DNA from: Ctena decussata
Lineage: Eukaryota > Mollusca > Bivalvia > Lucinida > Lucinidae
Length of the DNA: 64,000 bases
Direction of reading: 5' to 3'
Assembly (NCBI GenBank): GCA_963989385.1
Contig: OZ022502.1
Span: 2,262,501-2,326,500 of the forward strand
The notes under the pieces are model-generated. The model saw nothing but the letters and a program-made list of their open reading frames with translations. It was not told the origin of the DNA and did not search any database. Shown piece after piece: positions 32,196 through 43,264 of this stretch (its first letter is position 1; each line of letters begins with the position of its first letter). The translations under genes were made by a program, and so were the position numbers.

Positions 32196-33495
32196 TGAGG
32201 AATATTTGTGCTCTTTTATTCTGTAAATATGTTTGTGTTTTATTACATATGTATGTATCATGTTTGTAGAGGGCTACTTGGTAGAATGGCTATTTATCAT
32301 CGTATTATTTTTGTCTATTATTAACGTATTTTTTTGTCAAACCCGAACAAGTTTTTAAAGTTGTTAATTGAAGATGAAGTGTAAATCCTGTCGAACTTGT
32401 TACCTTGCTGTGACTAAAACCTTATACCTCAACGCACCCAATTGGGGTAGAATAAAGGACCACACCGGCCAATCACCGAGTTTCCCGAGCCCTATAGTAT
32501 GCAAATCTATAGCTGCCAAGAATAAACTGATTCTATAATCTGCTTCTTTATCAGGCGCATTAGTAAATAAATTCTAATTTTATGCTTAGATCTTGATTTT
32601 GCAGCCTCCATTAAGTTTATTCTTATGCTAACTTTAACGTGATAGTATAACCACAGGCTCTCACACGTCATATATGTTTGTGTTTGCCGATTATACAAAG
32701 ACTATGGTATTTGAAACTTTCAGTCATATGGCTACTAATACATTTTTTTTAATTTACCCAAATTATTCATATATTTTCAGCGCATAAAAATATCTTTGGA
32801 GTTGGAAAAATAAGCTAATAGGTATGCCTAAGTTCCAGTTATTAACTTGGAAAATGCATGTTTTAGTTCGGGGGAGAAAATTACTCTTAGACTATTGTAA
32901 ATGTGCTCGTGCTGAATAAAATTTGTCATTTGTCATTTGTCAATGATTTGATTGTATAAATTGTGGTCTATTGCTAATTCTATTGTTCAGACATATTGAA
33001 TATTAAAAATACAATTGCTTTGTTTTAACAAAAGTGTTGAAAATCGAAGTTTTGGCCATATTTTATGATGGTGATGGGTCTTTTCTTTTGGTAAAAATTG
33101 ACATAGCTTACGCATATATTTTTATTTTTATTATTTACAAGCATAAAAGAAACAACTTTATTATATAGTTAGTTCATATTAGATATGATGATACATGTTA
33201 GTCTAACCGATGGTCGTAACGTGGTCACATTTACCTCTCATGACCAATTTACATAGCCGACTAATCGCAAAATGGTTTTCGTAACATATTTTTATTTTCG
33301 TAAAGTAATAAAAGTTAAGTTATGACATAGAATGAAGAAAAGATGTTAATTTGAGTAGCTTATAGACCTATTATCTACAATGTATGATTTTTGTTTATTA
33401 GCAATAGAAATGTTAGGAAATTTGATTTAAAAAACTGCAATAAGTTCTACAAATTAGGCTGCAATAAGAAGTAATATAGATCGACTATTAGGCGA
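32196..33495. other. No gene recognised
   Basis: AT-rich DNA. One micro-duplication (TTTGTCATTTGTCATTTGTC, about 32924-32943). No exon or element is supported. Confidence 0.5.
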
Positions 33496-33504
33496 GCTTC
33501 GGTT

Positions 33505-33620
33505 GGTTGTACAAACTGAAAGAATATAAGAAAACAATTAGATCCTATATTCCACCCTCGAAACCTATAGGAAAGACGCATATACATAAACCGCACCAGT
33601 TCAGGAAAGCCGACCGTAAA
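33505..33620 (-). repeat. Interspersed family A, short fragment
   Basis: It resembles the start of the minus-strand copy at 36690: 'CAATTAGATCCTATATTCCA', 'CCCTCGAAACCTATAGGAAA' and 'GACGCATATACATAAACCG'. The open plus-strand frame over it is a by-product. Confidence 0.45.
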
Positions 33621-33769
33621 ATTATGGATAATTCAACACTAGCATCCTACACGCTAGATGGCTTTATGTCAAGGTCACACATGCACTTTAATTATTAAGT
33701 TGAAGGTATACATCAGTTTTATTTTCATTATTTACAAGCCCTGAGATTGATTTGGAAATGAATGCCTTA

Positions 33770-34025
33770 CAGAGGAACACGAGATTCTCAGCCACGTCTC
33801 AAGGTCTTCTGCTTTAGCAAAGACGATTCTACAGGGCACAGTGAAAGGAAAAAGAAAAAAGCGGTAGACAGAAGAAGAGGTGGGAAGACAATATTAAAGA
33901 GCGGAAAGGGATGGCTCAACCAGGGCAGCTGAAAACAGCACAAGGTAGAACAAGGTGGAGCAAGGTGGAAGGGGATTGTTTCGAAGTCATCTGGGAAGTC
34001 CCGACGACATATTAAGGTTATTGGA
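33770..34025 (+). pseudogene. LINE-type ORF2 C-terminal remnant
   Basis: It reads LAKTILQGTVKGKRKK, then after a stop or shift RRRGGKTILK-like sequence, then an AAxxRTRW-like and V-RRH-like end. This is the same basic tail as at 1400-1570 (G-RKK...RQKKRWEDNI...R-RW...VP-R). It contains a local duplication (AGCACAAGGTAGAACAAGGT). The AGAATAGAATAGAATAGAA at its end looks like a LINE 3' microsatellite tail. It is broken and the polymerase domain is absent. Confidence 0.58.
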
Positions 34026-34239
34026 TAGAATAGAATAGAATAGAAATTGATTTGGTATCGATGGGATGTTGATAGATATTGTTATAAATTTCACCGCACT
34101 ACATGAACTTAAGATCAAGGTCACAAACTTGGACTTTTTGTCAATGCATGATCATTGGTCCAATATTCTCTCTCATAAAAAAAACATAAAAGCATCTTTC
34201 TTATGCTGTTCATTATCTGTTGCTGCAACCTTCCGCAAC

Positions 34240-34500
34240 TTTTGTACTTGTATATTGTTTGTGATGTTCAGGCTAGCCCGTTGGGAAATGGCTGTTAACA
34301 TGGTTGCTGCTGGTGTTGTTTTTTGTGGTGACCAATTTTCTCTAGCCCGTTGACCCATACATACACGGGGAATGGCTGTTAACATAGCTGCTGCTGATGT
34401 TTTTTTTGTGGTGACTAATTTTGTCTTGTCTTTTCCCCCATGGTGTCTTGTATTAGATCTGGCAATGAATCTGGTCACTTCCTGAGAATGTTCCTCCGTA
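34240..34500 (+). repeat. Interspersed family A, with internal 90-bp duplication
   Basis: It closely follows 3811-4000: 'GTTTGTGATG-T-AGGCTAGCC', 'GGGAAATGGCTGTTAACAT', 'TGTCTTGTCTTTTCCCC' and 'TCCTGAGAATGTTCCTCC'. The CTAGCCCGTTG...TGTGGTGAC part is present twice in tandem here (about 34272 and 34344). Confidence 0.65.
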
Positions 34501-34984
34501 CTTTTAAACTAGCATCCGTGCGTCTATATAGTCTTATTTTGGTCGCCGTATTTTGCTTTTGAGCTAGCAATGTAAATTCAAACTGCTAGAAGGACACCAA
34601 TATATAGGTCACTGTTTGCAATTCAGACACATCGTTCTATTGTTCAATGTTTTGAAGTATTATAGTTTGCACTGAGCATACCTTGGCATGCTTATGTCGA
34701 CCATATTGAAAATGGTGTTTTTAGGCCAAGGTCAATTTCGAACTGCCACATAGCAGACCGGGCTTTTACAAAACATGGTGCTTGATTCACTATTCAGCTA
34801 CTTTTTGTCTTTATCCCTACACAAGTATTCTGATATATACACACTTTTGAAGCAAGTCTGTCATTTTCATTTGTGCCTAACTTCACAATGGGTTTGACTC
34901 TGAAGAAAAGAATTAGTAAAGTATTCTCTTTTAGAGTAGTCCCTTTTTTTAAAGCTCCGTCGTCTAGGGGTCAGTGCATACCAT

Positions 34985-35663
34985 GATTCGAGATCGGTTT
35001 GGAATAAAAAAGGCCGCTGCTAGGTGGGTACCCCATTATCGGAAGTCAGAACAAGCGAAACGTCGCCTGGAGGTCGCCACTGATCTACTCTCTCGCTTCC
35101 GGAAAGATTAAAATGAATTCCTATCTAGAATTTTAAATATTTATGAAATTTGCATACGCTATCCATGAAATACTGACAAGCCATCGAGTTTTGACTGGTC
35201 AAACTATAAATAGAAAATACTACAGGAAATACATTCAAAATGCCTAAGATCGGCTATTTGTAAAAAGCGACCCGATGTGTTAAATGCTCACCCAATTATC
35301 CTTCATGACAATGCTGTACCGCATATTTCAGACGAGGTAACGTCACTTCTGTGCTCCAATGGTTGGGAAAAGTTAGCTCATCCTTCCTACTCTCCGGATG
35401 TCAGACCTTCTTCGGATTATAGCCCTTCTGATTATAATCTTTTCCATTCACTAAAGCAACAGCGTGGCGGAATTCATTTAAGAAGTTTGGAAGACTTAGA
35501 AGTTGCCGTGGCCAATCAAGTTAGGGTTTATGAACGTGGTTGTCTTGCAACCGGTGTTGCTAACCTACCAAGTCGTAGGAAGTTTGTCATTGAGTACAAG
35601 GGTTATTGCACGAATGATTTTAAAAAAGGTAAGCCATGCAACATTTCCGAATTAATAAGATAG
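34985..35663 (+). pseudogene. Mariner-type transposase, 5'-truncated and internally deleted
   Basis: The first block (about 35003-35108) reads KKAAARWVPHYRKSEQAKRR and ends LLSRFRKD before a stop; this is the mariner interdomain segment ARWVP-L---Q---R--------L. About 170 bases later the second block (35277-35663) reads IILHDNAVPHISDEVTSLL, then WEKLAHPSYSPDVRPSSDYS and PSDYNLFHSLKQQRGG. These are the HDNA-PH second-Asp block and YSPDL-PSDY-LF third-Asp block of DD34D mariners. A short in-frame duplication (SSDYS/PSDY) splits the third block. The region with the first catalytic Asp is missing, so it cannot be active. Confidence 0.82.
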
Positions 35664-36480
35664 TTTGCGTTGATTACTGAATCACCGTCGTATCTACTGA
35701 ATGTGCCTCGGCAGGAGAACTTAACAGTAGAGGAAGCTTCATTAGTCGGTAATACCCGCACTCGCTCTATATGGCTTCGTTTTGAGATTGTGTGCCTCTC
35801 GTTGGTAGTTGAGATTACCATCCTGATGGAGAATATGAAGGAAAAAAGAAAACAAAATGACATCAGTATCATTGATTTATTCATTGGTTTAGGTTTATGC
35901 ATTTGATTGTTTGTTTATTAATTTGTTGTTTTGCCATTTTCGGCCGCCATCCGTACAACACATTCGTATCATCCGTATCACGAGATATTAAAATGATAAT
36001 GAAAAGAGGACGAAAAAACAATATAAGTATGCCTAGGCTAGAGACGGGACACGGCAGGCGATTGGAGAGAGAGAGAGAATGAGCCTACAAGAATTCATAC
36101 TTTCTATGAAACTCTAGGCTGGGATATCTCGCTGCAGATGTCGAAAAGTGGATTTACGCTCGTAGGTTTAAGAGGTAACAGGTGAGTATTTTGTGAATAA
36201 TTTTTTATACGTTAGATACTTTTTTGAAGAACAAAGAAATGTGCAGAACACAAGGTCAAGGGCATACAGAGATGATCTATCGGCAATATGTTGGAGTGCA
36301 GCCTCCGATATTGATAATATCCGTTTTGACGTCACTCTTCAAAGATGCAAAAGTCACACTGAAGCTGCAACCAGCAGATTACTATGGGATCTGATTGTAT
36401 TAGATCCTTAATATCATAAATCTTTTGTTATTCATCCTATTTGTAGATATGATAAATTGCTAACTGATCAACTTTTAAAA
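35664..36480. other. No gene recognised
   Basis: Open frames here (35670-35906, 35897-36082, 36193-36411) have no motif and no matching splice phases. A short GAGA run lies near 36065-36080. Confidence 0.45.
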
Positions 36481-36619
36481 TGATCGTTGAGTGCAATCAA
36501 CACAGTCTGTTGTGGTTCCATAATATTACTTCTACTTGTGTCTGCTTGTCTGTGTTCAACTTTGCTGCCTAATTTACTTTCTGTTATATAATTTAGAATG
36601 AAAACAAGGTAAAAAAGAT

Positions 36620-37170
36620 GCTTTTGCTAATGAATAGGCAAATCGCCTTTGATGGATGAAAAGTAGAAAGATAGGCAATGACCAGGAATGAATACAATTA
36701 AATCCCACATCCCGCTCTCAAAACTCATAGGGAAAGAAGCGCACATACAAGGAAAAATTGACACAAATTCACGAAAAACACGAACAGTAACCCCAATGAG
36801 CATCTCTTTCCTCAACAGGTGGTCATTCAGCTACCCTAATGAAAACCAGAATCACCATCTATTTTTATCTATTTTAGTTTTAATTTACAAAACAAAACAA
36901 AACCAAAAGCAGATGGGTAGCAAAACAGGTGAGCAAACCGCCAAAGAAAAAAGAGAAGCGGGTATAGTACAATGTAACACCAACGAACCAAAGCAGAAGT
37001 ACCACTTTGGAACGGTCAGCAAAGGATAACTTTGGGGTGGGTGGGGGTGGGGGGCTTAAACATGTTTTATTGGTACCAAACCTCACCCTCTGCTTCTGCA
37101 GTGATTCAAAACATTTAGTTAGCTGTTTGGTCCGCATCAAGGTTTCCTAACCTATCAATGAAACATCATG
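36620..37170 (-). repeat. Interspersed family A copy
   Basis: A long reverse copy. 'CATCCCGCTCTCAAAACTCA', 'CAACAGGTGGTCATTCAGCT', 'ACCACTTTGGAACGGTCAGC', a G-rich patch (about 37036-37058), 'CTCACCCTCTGCTTCTGCAG' and 'TTAGCTGTTTGGTCCGCATC' are the complements of the plus-strand marks at 46.4-47.0 kb. Non-coding. Confidence 0.65.
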
Positions 37171-37680
37171 GGAAACAAACAAATCACGTATAAGACCTAT
37201 GATGAATCAGAGATGAGAACTCGACGGAAATAACGTATTGCAACACCAGGAGCTCCCCGGAAAGTCAAACAACACCATTGAAATACCGGAGCAATAGAAA
37301 AAAAATCAGTTAGACCCCGAATAACCAAGCAACAGAAAAAGCAAACTTCAGCCCCAAACCTATTAGCACAAATGTTTCACTATTGGAATAGATAAACTGG
37401 TTGATTTCTCACAAAACTCCTGACAGTGATCAATTTGACACCATCATGTGGTCCGTTTTCACTTCACTAGATCTTTAACTTTACATAAAGTTTAAACTTT
37501 TAATAAATAAATAAATAATTAAATAAATAGATAAATAAATAAACAAGCACATACATGGTTACTTAATTGTTACTCCGCATACGCCATAAATAATGTAATA
37601 CAACTGACTGCATGCATAGTCATCGACCTAATGAAGGACAACTTGTTTGACACCCAATCTATCACCAACTGTCGCAATAC
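37171..37680. other. No gene; (AAAT)n-like tract at 37502-37543
   Basis: A run of AAATAAATAAATAA units with one GATA break lies at 37502-37543. No exon is supported in the rest. Confidence 0.5.
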
Positions 37681-37689
37681 GTTGTTTCT

Positions 37690-38240
37690 GTCGGGTACTC
37701 ATCTGTGATTAATTGCAGGTCTTATCCGTGATTTATTCTTTCCTGTGGTGGTTCAGTGATGAGTTAGGACACCTTCATGCAGACCAAACAGCTAACAAAA
37801 TGTTTAGAACATGTGCATATGCAGAGAGCGAGGATTTGAATCTTATAAACCGTGTTAAAGCCTCCCCTCCCAGACATCTATTAGTGACCGTTTTTAAGGC
37901 TGTACATCTGTAGTGGTTCCTTAATGTTACTTGTTCTTATGGCCGCTTGTCTGTGGTCTTCTGGTGGTATGGTCTAACGTACAGATCTCCACTGTGATAT
38001 CTATTTGGTAATTTAAATAGACAATATGTTAGGTGGTGCCGTTGCTTTCAATTGAGGTATTTGAACGATCATCTGTTTTGGAAAGAGCTGTGCATTCAGT
38101 TAACCGTGCGATCCTTTTATAAACATATGTCAGTGTGTGTATATGCTGCTTTCCATTCTTGTTTTGAGGGCAGGATATGGGATCTGATTGTATAAGTTCC
38201 TGATTGATTATTGCCTATCTTTTAACCTCTAGGAATGTGG
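37690..38240 (+). repeat. Interspersed family A copy
   Basis: 'GATGAGTTAGGACACCTTCA', 'CAGACCAAACAGCTAACAAA', 'TGCAGAGAGCGAGGATTTGA', 'TTTTGAGGGCAGGATATGGG' and 'TGATTGTATAAGTTCCTGAT' appear in family order. Frames are by-products. Confidence 0.65.
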
Positions 38241-38569
38241 TCACGTGCATGCCGTTCACGTTGACTTTTGTTTCGTAATTTAGAATACAAAACATTAAAA
38301 ATAGATATTTCTGCCAACGGACAGCCAAATCGTCTTATGTGGGTGTATTTGTATTATGTATTGACACTAATGGTTCATCGTTGGAAAAGATAAAGTGGCG
38401 GAGTTCTCAGAATTTGGCACTCTCAGGAGTTCAGTGACAATTCCACTAGTTCTTTTACTCAAAAAAGAAGGCTCAAACACGGTCCTCTTTATTGTTACAC
38501 CAGATATGCCATAGACTGGTTGCATAGTCGTCAATCTTATCGTAGATGACAACTTGCTTGACATCCCAG

Positions 38570-39130
38570 CTATCTGCAGGTGTCAAAGTATGTTGTTTCT
38601 GTTGAGTTCTGATCTTTTATTTATCCCAAATCTTATCCGTGATTCATTTGGTCCTGTGATGATTCTTTGATGAGTAAGGATTTCCGCTTGCTGACCAAAC
38701 TGCTAATTAAATGTTTGATCCATTGCAGAAGCAGAGGGCAAGTGTTTGGATCCAGAAAAATTAATTTAAGCCCACTGCCTCTAACCCCAGTAAACTATTT
38801 TAGCCCCCTCCCCCCAACCCCATCCTCCACCCGCACCCGCTACCCCATCTTCTGGCGGTGTAGTTACCTGTACAGCTGCTTGATTTGCTTTCTGCTTTGA
38901 TTTGTAAATTTAAATAGAAAATTTGTAGAAATGAATGTTACTGAATAACCACTTGTTTGAAAAGAGCTGCTTATTCGTTTTTCTGTGCGTGTAATTCGTA
39001 GACTTTTGTCATTTAAGTATATGTTTCTTCTCTTTTGTTTTTGAGGGCGGGATAGGGGCTCCGATTGTATAAGTTCCTGATCTTAGCATATTGTTTTACT
39101 TTGCTTCCCTCTTCAATGACCCGTTGCTCT
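38570..39130 (+). repeat. Interspersed family A copy
   Basis: It carries 'TGATGAGTAAGGATTTCCGC', 'GACCAAACTGCTAATTAAAT', 'TTGCAGAAGCAGAGGGCAAG', a C-rich patch (about 38808-38840), 'GAAAAGAGCTGCTTATTCG' and 'GAGGGCGGGATAGGGGCTCC'. The preceding 38300-38570 has the same PyPu framework but is more decayed. Confidence 0.62.
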
Positions 39131-39599
39131 ATCAGCATGACATATTTATTGAGGTATCACCACAAGTTTTACACCGTTGTCTCGTTATTGAAAATAAACG
39201 TAATAAGAGAAATGAAATTCAAACGAACAAAACGTCACTGATTTTCACATTAAAACAGTATGACAAATAATTTGTGTCATCTCACTTGGCAAGTAAAACG
39301 ACCTAAACACGAATACAATGGCAAAAATACAACGAACAACAGTGGGACCATCCATTTCCCGCTTGTGTTATATTACAAGGCCGGACGGGAAACCAGAAAG
39401 GAAAATCGAATTATGTACAATGAAATATCGGTTTTCAAAAATATGTTGCTCCTACGTTTTGCCAGTTAGAAACCTTGAATTTGAAACTCCCTGCATAATA
39501 ATTTGTGTTTAGACGTTTTTACCACTGGCTTGACTATGGAGACTTTAAAGGCCGACGGGTCGGAACTCAGTCTTGATAATGACTTCGATCTATAAACGT

Positions 39600-40340
39600 T
39601 CTACTTAGTATGTTGGAGAGTTGTTGGGGACTAATTATATGACTTTGATAAAGCCTGTTGGACTTCTTCTGCTCCAGCGTTTCGGTGTTGTTATTGATGT
39701 TTTGGATGATCATCTTTTTCATCTCAGTATTCAGTCGTGATTAATATGTATGCTGGTTGGATCTTTTGATGAGTTAGAAGCCCTTCACACGGACCGAATA
39801 ATTATATAAGCCGCAACACAAGAAAACCAGCAAAGTGGTTGTGAGCCCATCGCAGACGCAGATCAGCCTGGACATCCGTCCAGTCTGATCAGAGTCTTCG
39901 CTGTCCGCACTAAGGTATCTGGGACACGTAGCTGCCCTTTAAACACACAACGAAGAGTCTTATCGGACTGGGCGAATGCCAAGGCTGATCAGTCTGCGCT
40001 GGGCGGACAACCATTTTGTTCTTTTTCTCGTGTTGCGGTTCAGTTTATGAACAACAGCAGAATCTAGAGCGACAGTTATGTGCATGTTAAAGTGGCTTAA
40101 GCCCGCCCCAGTGATTTACTGTTGACCGTTCCAAGGCGATGTTACTGTTGTGGTTTACCACCATTGTAATTGCTTGTCGATCTTTTATAAGTATTTGCCT
40201 GATGCGATCGAACTGACCTCTTAGCCTTTTGCTTGTTTTGTTTCGTCTCTTGTTTACATTCCGATTGGTTTTTGGAGCAGCCTGTGGAATTGGATTGCAT
40301 CTGTTCCTGATCTCGTATACTTTGGCTCACTTATTTCAGA
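39600..40340 (+). repeat. Interspersed family A copy interrupted by a MITE
   Basis: 'TTCTTCTGCTCCAGCGTTTC', 'TTTGATGAGTTAGAAGCCCT' and 'CACACGGACCGAATAATTAT' precede the 234-bp MITE. After it come 'TTAAGCCCGCCCCAGTGATT', 'GACCGTTCCAAGGCGATGTT' and 'GGAATTGGATTGCATCTGTT'. Removing the MITE rejoins the family order, so the MITE inserted into an existing copy. Confidence 0.62.
39808..40041. mobile_element. 234-bp MITE with hAT-like ends (copy 2)
   Basis: It is the same length as copy 1 (7361-7594) and has the same end and inner blocks: AAGCCGCAACACAAGAAAAC at left, complement GAACCGCAACACGAGAAAAA at right, and 'CAGATCAGCCTGGACATCCG' inside. The flanking 8-mers no longer match well, in keeping with an older insertion or flank mutation. 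Confidence 0.68.
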
Positions 40341-40344
40341 AGCT

Positions 40345-40740
40345 TAAATTTATAATTTCCATTTTAGAATCAAATTTCCTGTTTATTACCCGTGTCAAAT
40401 GGACAAATATCTCTCATTATAAGCGACAAGTTAAACAGACAGTACTATAAAATCAAACGATTTTCGCATACACAAAAGATAGATTGCATCACAATACAAA
40501 CGGTTATTTTATCCCATTTGAAGTGATATACATTTAACGAAATAGAATTGAGGATCTAAACACGACATTTTTTTCCACAGAGAAACTTCATAATTATCCA
40601 ATACAATAAAAAACGATAATATGTAAAACAAATATATATGCAGCTTCTCAAGGAAGACAATAACCACAAAAGCAATGTTAATTTATGACACCGAGGGAGG
40701 AGGAAAAGTGCATGTGTATTGACAAAATAAGTGCATTTGC
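40345..40740. other. No gene recognised
   Basis: AT-rich sequence upstream of the candidate stalk exon. No independent feature is supported. Confidence 0.45.
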
Positions 40741-40748
40741 GACCACAG

Positions 40749-40793
40749 TTAGTGTTGTAAAAGGAAGTACAACAGATGCACCATTGATAAGCG
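40749..40793 (+). CDS. Receptor gene, candidate stalk exon (phase 1-1)
   Basis: A 45-base block ends at a strong donor (AGCG|GTAAGT). In phase 1-1 it reads SVVKGSTTDAPLIS, Ser/Thr-rich. Joining its last base to the next exon (42657) makes a GAC codon without a stop. The acceptor (GCATTTGCGACCACAG) has a poor pyrimidine tract, and the frame is open back to about 40685, so the true 5' edge may lie further upstream. The following exon's phase matches exactly. I infer a small piece of extracellular stalk, perhaps alternatively spliced, as its length is a multiple of three. Confidence 0.45.
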
Positions 40794-40799
40794 GTAAGT

Positions 40800-41160
40800 C
40801 TATATTAGAATGCAAAGTAGTTATTCGAACGCGATCTCACCTTTATATTTCAAAACAGTTTCAACCAGCAACTCACGTATATAAAAGCACCGATGACACA
40901 AACGGAATGAAAGGCAGAAAGAACTAAAGCAAGTGATCAGGGGCTCATGTATACCACCGGCCAGTGCCATCGCCTAATGGAAATAAACTTTATATAAAAC
41001 TTTAATCAAAATCGTATATAAAATTTTCAAGTCTTAATTTTGACATAATGACAGCAGTAGAATTCAAATGATGTCAACTGATATATTTCAATATTAGGAA
41101 GTAAACTTTGCTTCATATGAAATAAACAAACAGCTACAACACATGCCACAGTATTGCACC
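40800..41160. other. Intronic, no gene recognised
   Basis: AT-rich sequence between the stalk exon and a repeat. No feature is supported. Confidence 0.45.
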
Positions 41161-41164
41161 CTCT

Positions 41165-41600
41165 TACCATACTAGTGTCCGACCCTGGGGCTTACCTATG
41201 CCATGTCAAAGCAAATGCTATACAGATATCATGATCCAAATATTAAAATAATTTGACATGTAGTTACTAAGATATGAGCAACCAAAAGGTTTTACGCAAA
41301 ACTTTGACGCATTTAAATGTCTAAGTTTGTGTCTTAATTCTAATAATGATCCCTAACCCCACCTAGAATCCTGACTAAGAGGCTTAGTTATACCATATCA
41401 TAAGTTATACTATAGAAAAAGCATGATCTAGATATGAGGACTGACATGTGGTTACAAAAATGTGAACAAACAGAAAAGGCCTGACACAAACTTTAATGTA
41501 AAAGTTGACGAAAGGACGGAAAGACGAACGGACAAACGTACGAACGGACTAAAAACAGACAAACGGACGGAATGACAAAACTTAACCTCACTGACATACT
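41165..41600 (+). repeat. Two-unit repeat with GGAC-rich tail
   Basis: 'CCGACCCTGGGGCTTACCTA', 'CCATGTCAAAGCAAATGCTA' and 'CATGATCCA' in unit 1 (about 41188) are echoed by 'CCTGACTAAGAGGCTTAGTT', 'CCATATCATAAGTTATACTA' and 'CATGATCTA' in unit 2 (about 41368). It ends with an ACGGAC-rich run (about 41513-41572), the same kind of tail seen at 11.9, 16.0 and 29.0 kb. Confidence 0.5.
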
Positions 41601-42530
41601 TTGTATGCCGAGGTTATAAAATAGGCAAATTGTTTGAAGTCAGGTGACCACTAAAGAGCATTGTACAAAAAATCGTTATATCCTTTCCACAGCCGTAGCG
41701 TAGTTTTGCGTAATTGCTGTCTATGACTTTCTGAACGACTCAGACTGTATTTTCAAGCACTCAAAAAATGTTGATTTATCTGTATATGCTAGTGCCATGG
41801 ACTTGTATTTTATTTGTATCAGTTCTAAAACACATACTGGGAGGACAAAAAGTATGACGTAAAAAACAAAAAAAAAAACTTCTTAAAATCGACTTTGACA
41901 TTGTCTTCTTTCAAAATCTCTACCTTACAAAAATAGCAGGACGAAAACAAATATATTGGATAACTATGCAATAAAAGGAAAAATAAGAAGAGAGAGAACA
42001 AGAGAGAAAAAAGAGGGAAAGATCTGTAGCAAAATAATAAAAAAAATCTATGCACGCACTTCTTGGTAGCGTGACCGCTGCGCGGAGACCTATTACGTCA
42101 CCAGAAAAAAAAACAAGTGTTTGTATTGAATAGCTTATTATTTCTTCTATCGATTGAACTTACAATCTTAATCATCAAATAGATAAGTCAACTTTAGGGT
42201 ACAAAATCGACCCCATCCCCTTTTACAGCAACCTTCTTGAACTTTCCGACCATGGAAAGGCTATGAACAAAACCAAAATCAAGTTTGCAGCTAAATAGAA
42301 GCTCTTGCAGAAAACTAGACTTATTCTCATCGCTTTTATCCAGCTTGTCATGCTCTTCTTCACTTCTTCACAATCTATTGCAATATCAGTTATCACACAA
42401 ACATAATCAAGTTTGCCATTATACAGATGGCCAGAGGGTAATCAAGATTTAGTAAAGTATTACGTTGTGTTGTCATGCCTTTCCTCACTTCTTTTCTACC
42501 CAAATGTAATACAATTTATCCTTTAATACT
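41601..42530. other. Intronic, no gene recognised
   Basis: A-rich and pyrimidine-poor stretches, including AAAAA-rich 41858-41878 and 42097-42112. The minus-strand frame at 41825-42055 is low-complexity Phe/Leu/Ser and is rejected as a gene. Confidence 0.5.
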
Positions 42531-42536
42531 ATTTAG

Positions 42537-42623
42537 AGACGTCTGCCACTAGCAAATGTAAAGAATATCTCCTAGTGGCAGATGTCTTTCACTAGCCAGT
42601 CCAATTAATATTGGCTAGTGAAA
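42537..42623. repeat. Two adjacent hairpins just upstream of the stalk exon
   Basis: Hairpin 1 pairs AGACGTCTGCCACTAG (42537-42552) with CTAGTGGCAGATGTCT (42572-42587), with one mismatch. Hairpin 2 pairs TTTCACTAGCCA (42587-42598) with TGGCTAGTGAAA (42612-42623) perfectly. The two abut and share the CACTAG core. They end 33 bases before the exon starts. Confidence 0.75.
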
Positions 42624-42656
42624 CTCCGTAATTATTATATGCTACCTTTTTTCCAG

Positions 42657-42932
42657 ACCACAACTTTCCTAGCACAAATGCAACTGTCTCTGTCACATGT
42701 CATGCAATAAACGCGGAAACGTCCACAGTATCCTTATCATCTTCTGTGAGTTCGGAAGAAACGAGGATTCCTTTCATGAACTCTTCTACCGAACAGCACC
42801 ACTTGACTGATGCAGCACACACAGTACACATTCCAACCGGTTCAAAAGAAACCTCGATGTTGATAGAAGGTTCCACAAGAAAAGTCCCTCCTCAAACTGG
42901 TGACAAGGACTCCAGCGATAACGATCAATTAG
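42657..42932 (+). CDS. Receptor gene, Ser/Thr-rich extracellular stalk exon
   Basis: The exon follows a strong acceptor (GCTACCTTTTTTCCAG) and ends TTAG|GTAAAA. In phase 1-1 it is open for 91 codons. It starts HNFPSTNATVSVTCHAINAE, continues with SLSSSVSSEE, MNSSTEQHH and TGSKETSMLIEGS, and ends with an acidic SSDNDQL. N-glycosylation sites NAT and NSS are visible, and there is one cysteine. This is mucin-like stalk sequence rather than a folded domain. Its final base joins in phase to the membrane exon at 44008 (G|GC ATC ATT), giving a glycine codon. It is 276 bases, 1-1, so skipping it would keep the frame. I infer it holds the head domain (27443) away from the membrane. Confidence 0.66.
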
Positions 42933-43173
42933 GTAAAAAAACATTTTGACATGGTAATGAATACGGGCAGAGAGTGTAACATTGCCCTTCTGAGTAATTT
43001 TCTTGCGTACGTTTGCACCCAATATTGTACCCACTTAATGTGCTGAGCCAAGCAAAATAAACGAGAAATGACCAGCACTTATGAAGCGGTCTGCCTTTCG
43101 TTATTCTCTTGAAGAAAAATGTTTTTTTTGGAGGGGAGTAAATTAATACCAAAAATATTTCATCTAATGAGTT

Positions 43174-43228
43174 GAAAATATCAGCAATTTCACACGTGCT
43201 ACGCACTCGTAAAATTGCTGATATTTTC
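43174..43228. repeat. 17-bp perfect-stem hairpin
   Basis: GAAAATATCAGCAATTT (43174-43190) pairs perfectly with AAATTGCTGATATTTTC (43212-43228) across a 21-base loop that contains CACACGTGCTACGCACTCG. It lies in the intron between the stalk and membrane exons. It is probably a small palindromic repeat; no function is implied. Confidence 0.8.
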
Positions 43229-43264
43229 TGAACATTCGATAAAATATATTTTGTTTTCACCTAA

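Noticed and set aside
41825..42055. Minus-strand Phe/Leu/Ser-rich frame resembling a membrane protein
   Set aside because: It is the translation of an A/G-rich low-complexity tract; hydrophobicity is a by-product.
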